Of a stretch of DNA of 16,195 bases, positions 15,863-16,195 are shown piece by piece. The stretch is from Desulfobacteraceae bacterium 4572_89. GTDB lineage: Bacteria > Desulfobacterota > Desulfobacteria > Desulfobacterales > Desulfobacteraceae. The notes below the pieces were generated by a model that saw only the letters and a program-made list of their open reading frames with translations, was not told the origin of the DNA and searched no databases. Each line of letters begins with the position of its first letter. Within the stretch, counting starts at the first letter, position 1. The stretch is taken from assembly GCA_002085465.1 (NCBI GenBank), contig NBML01000025.1:1-16195 (forward strand), read 5' to 3'. The position numbers and the translations under genes were made by a program.

Positions 15863-16195
15863 ATGTCTGATTCAAATTTAGAAGAAGAAAGTTTAATATC
15901 CCAGGATGATATTGATAAACTTTTAGATTCATCCTCCACTGAAGAAAATGAAGGAAAACTTGAAAGCGGTAATGATGGCGACCCTGATATGGATGAATTG
16001 GGAGAATTGTCCCAGGATGATATTGACAATCTCATGAACGGCAGCACCCTTGACAGTGATGTCGGGGACATTGAAGATGATTCATCTGATAACGATATGG
16101 ATGATGATATGGGTGAACTTTCCCAGGACGATATTGACAGCCTTTTGGGCGGCAATGATTCAATTCAAGATAATGACTCAATTGAAGAGAATGAT
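15863..16195 (+). CDS. Unrecognised acidic protein with three FliM-like CheY-P docking repeats (3' end beyond window)
   Basis: I do not recognise this family. The ATG at 15863 is preceded by TAGAGG (15851-15856), and the frame is open to the right edge, giving 111 visible residues. They are extremely acidic (Asp/Glu/Ser/Asn-rich), with almost no basic residues, and probably disordered. Three copies of a short motif stand out: ISQDDIDKLL (12-21), LSQDDIDNLM (49-58) and LSQDDIDSLL (86-95), spaced exactly 37 residues apart. They closely match the CheY-P binding peptide of FliM in this window (LSQDEVDSLL). No SPOA or CheC-like domain is visible yet. The gene follows fliA by 34 bases and may belong to the same transcript. 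Its likely role is binding CheY-P or a similar response regulator; an attached C-terminal domain outside the window would decide what it does with it. Confidence 0.8.
   Translation, partial: MSDSNLEEESLISQDDIDKLLDSSSTEENEGKLESGNDGDPDMDELGELSQDDIDNLMNGSTLDSDVGDIEDDSSDNDMDDDMGELSQDDIDSLLGGNDSIQDNDSIEEND
15896..16147 (+). repeat. Three docking motifs in a 111-base period
   Basis: The motif cores lie at 15896-15925, 16007-16036 and 16118-16147, each start 111 bases after the last. Copies 2 and 3 share wider similarity (DMDELGELSQDDID and DMDDDMGELSQDDID, with one residue inserted). The DNA of the cores is similar but not identical (TCCCAGGA[TC]GATATTGA[TC] in all three), suggesting duplication followed by selection on the protein. 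Confidence 0.8.

Noticed and set aside
15850..16155. Minus-strand open frame of 101 codons opposite the repeat protein
   Set aside because: It is Ser-rich and repetitive only because it is the complement of the Asp/Glu-rich repeat gene. The plus frame has a start, a ribosome site and meaningful motifs.

Overview
The window is almost entirely one plus-strand flagellar gene cluster. It runs from hook assembly genes, through the switch and export apparatus, to the genes that control flagellar number, placement and late gene expression. Sequence style and gene order suggest a Gram-negative, polar-flagellate member of the Desulfobacterota (Desulfobacteraceae-like). The signs are moderately AT-rich DNA, fliLMNOPQR-flhB-flhA-flhF-flhG-fliA in series, a sigma-54-type promoter ahead of fliL, and acidic, Asp-rich exported proteins. 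The taxonomic call is inference from style, not from a marker gene.

Region 1 (3-5256) holds the hook module: the 3' part of fliK (hook-length control, cut by the window edge), flgD (hook cap) and flgE (hook protein). FlgD and FlgE are both enlarged. FlgD carries a duplicated C-terminal module, and FlgE, at 932 residues, is more than twice the size of the enteric hook protein, with repeated, Asp-rich, possibly calcium-binding inserts.

Region 2 (5257-5631) is the only long non-coding gap. It contains a hairpin just after flgE, an AT-rich stretch with a spaced inverted repeat, and a good sigma-54 (-24/-12) promoter about 80 bases before fliL.

Region 3 (5632-10922) holds fliL, fliM, fliN, fliO, fliP, fliQ, fliR and flhB: the stator-associated protein, the switch/C-ring and the membrane core of the flagellar type III export gate. 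They are tightly packed, several with overlapping ends. FlhB has Arg in place of the His of the NPTH autocleavage motif.

Region 4 (10923-15828) holds flhA (export gate), flhF (SRP-type GTPase), flhG (MinD-like ATPase) and fliA (sigma-28). FlhF and FlhG set pole and number; FliA transcribes late flagellar and chemotaxis genes.

Region 5 (15863 to the window end) is the start of an unrecognised, very acidic protein. Its visible part is built from three copies of a sequence nearly identical to the CheY-phosphate-binding N-terminus of FliM, spaced exactly 37 residues apart. It looks like a multivalent CheY-P docking or sink protein and is the most novel item here. No tRNA, rRNA, CRISPR array, transposase or other mobile element was seen.
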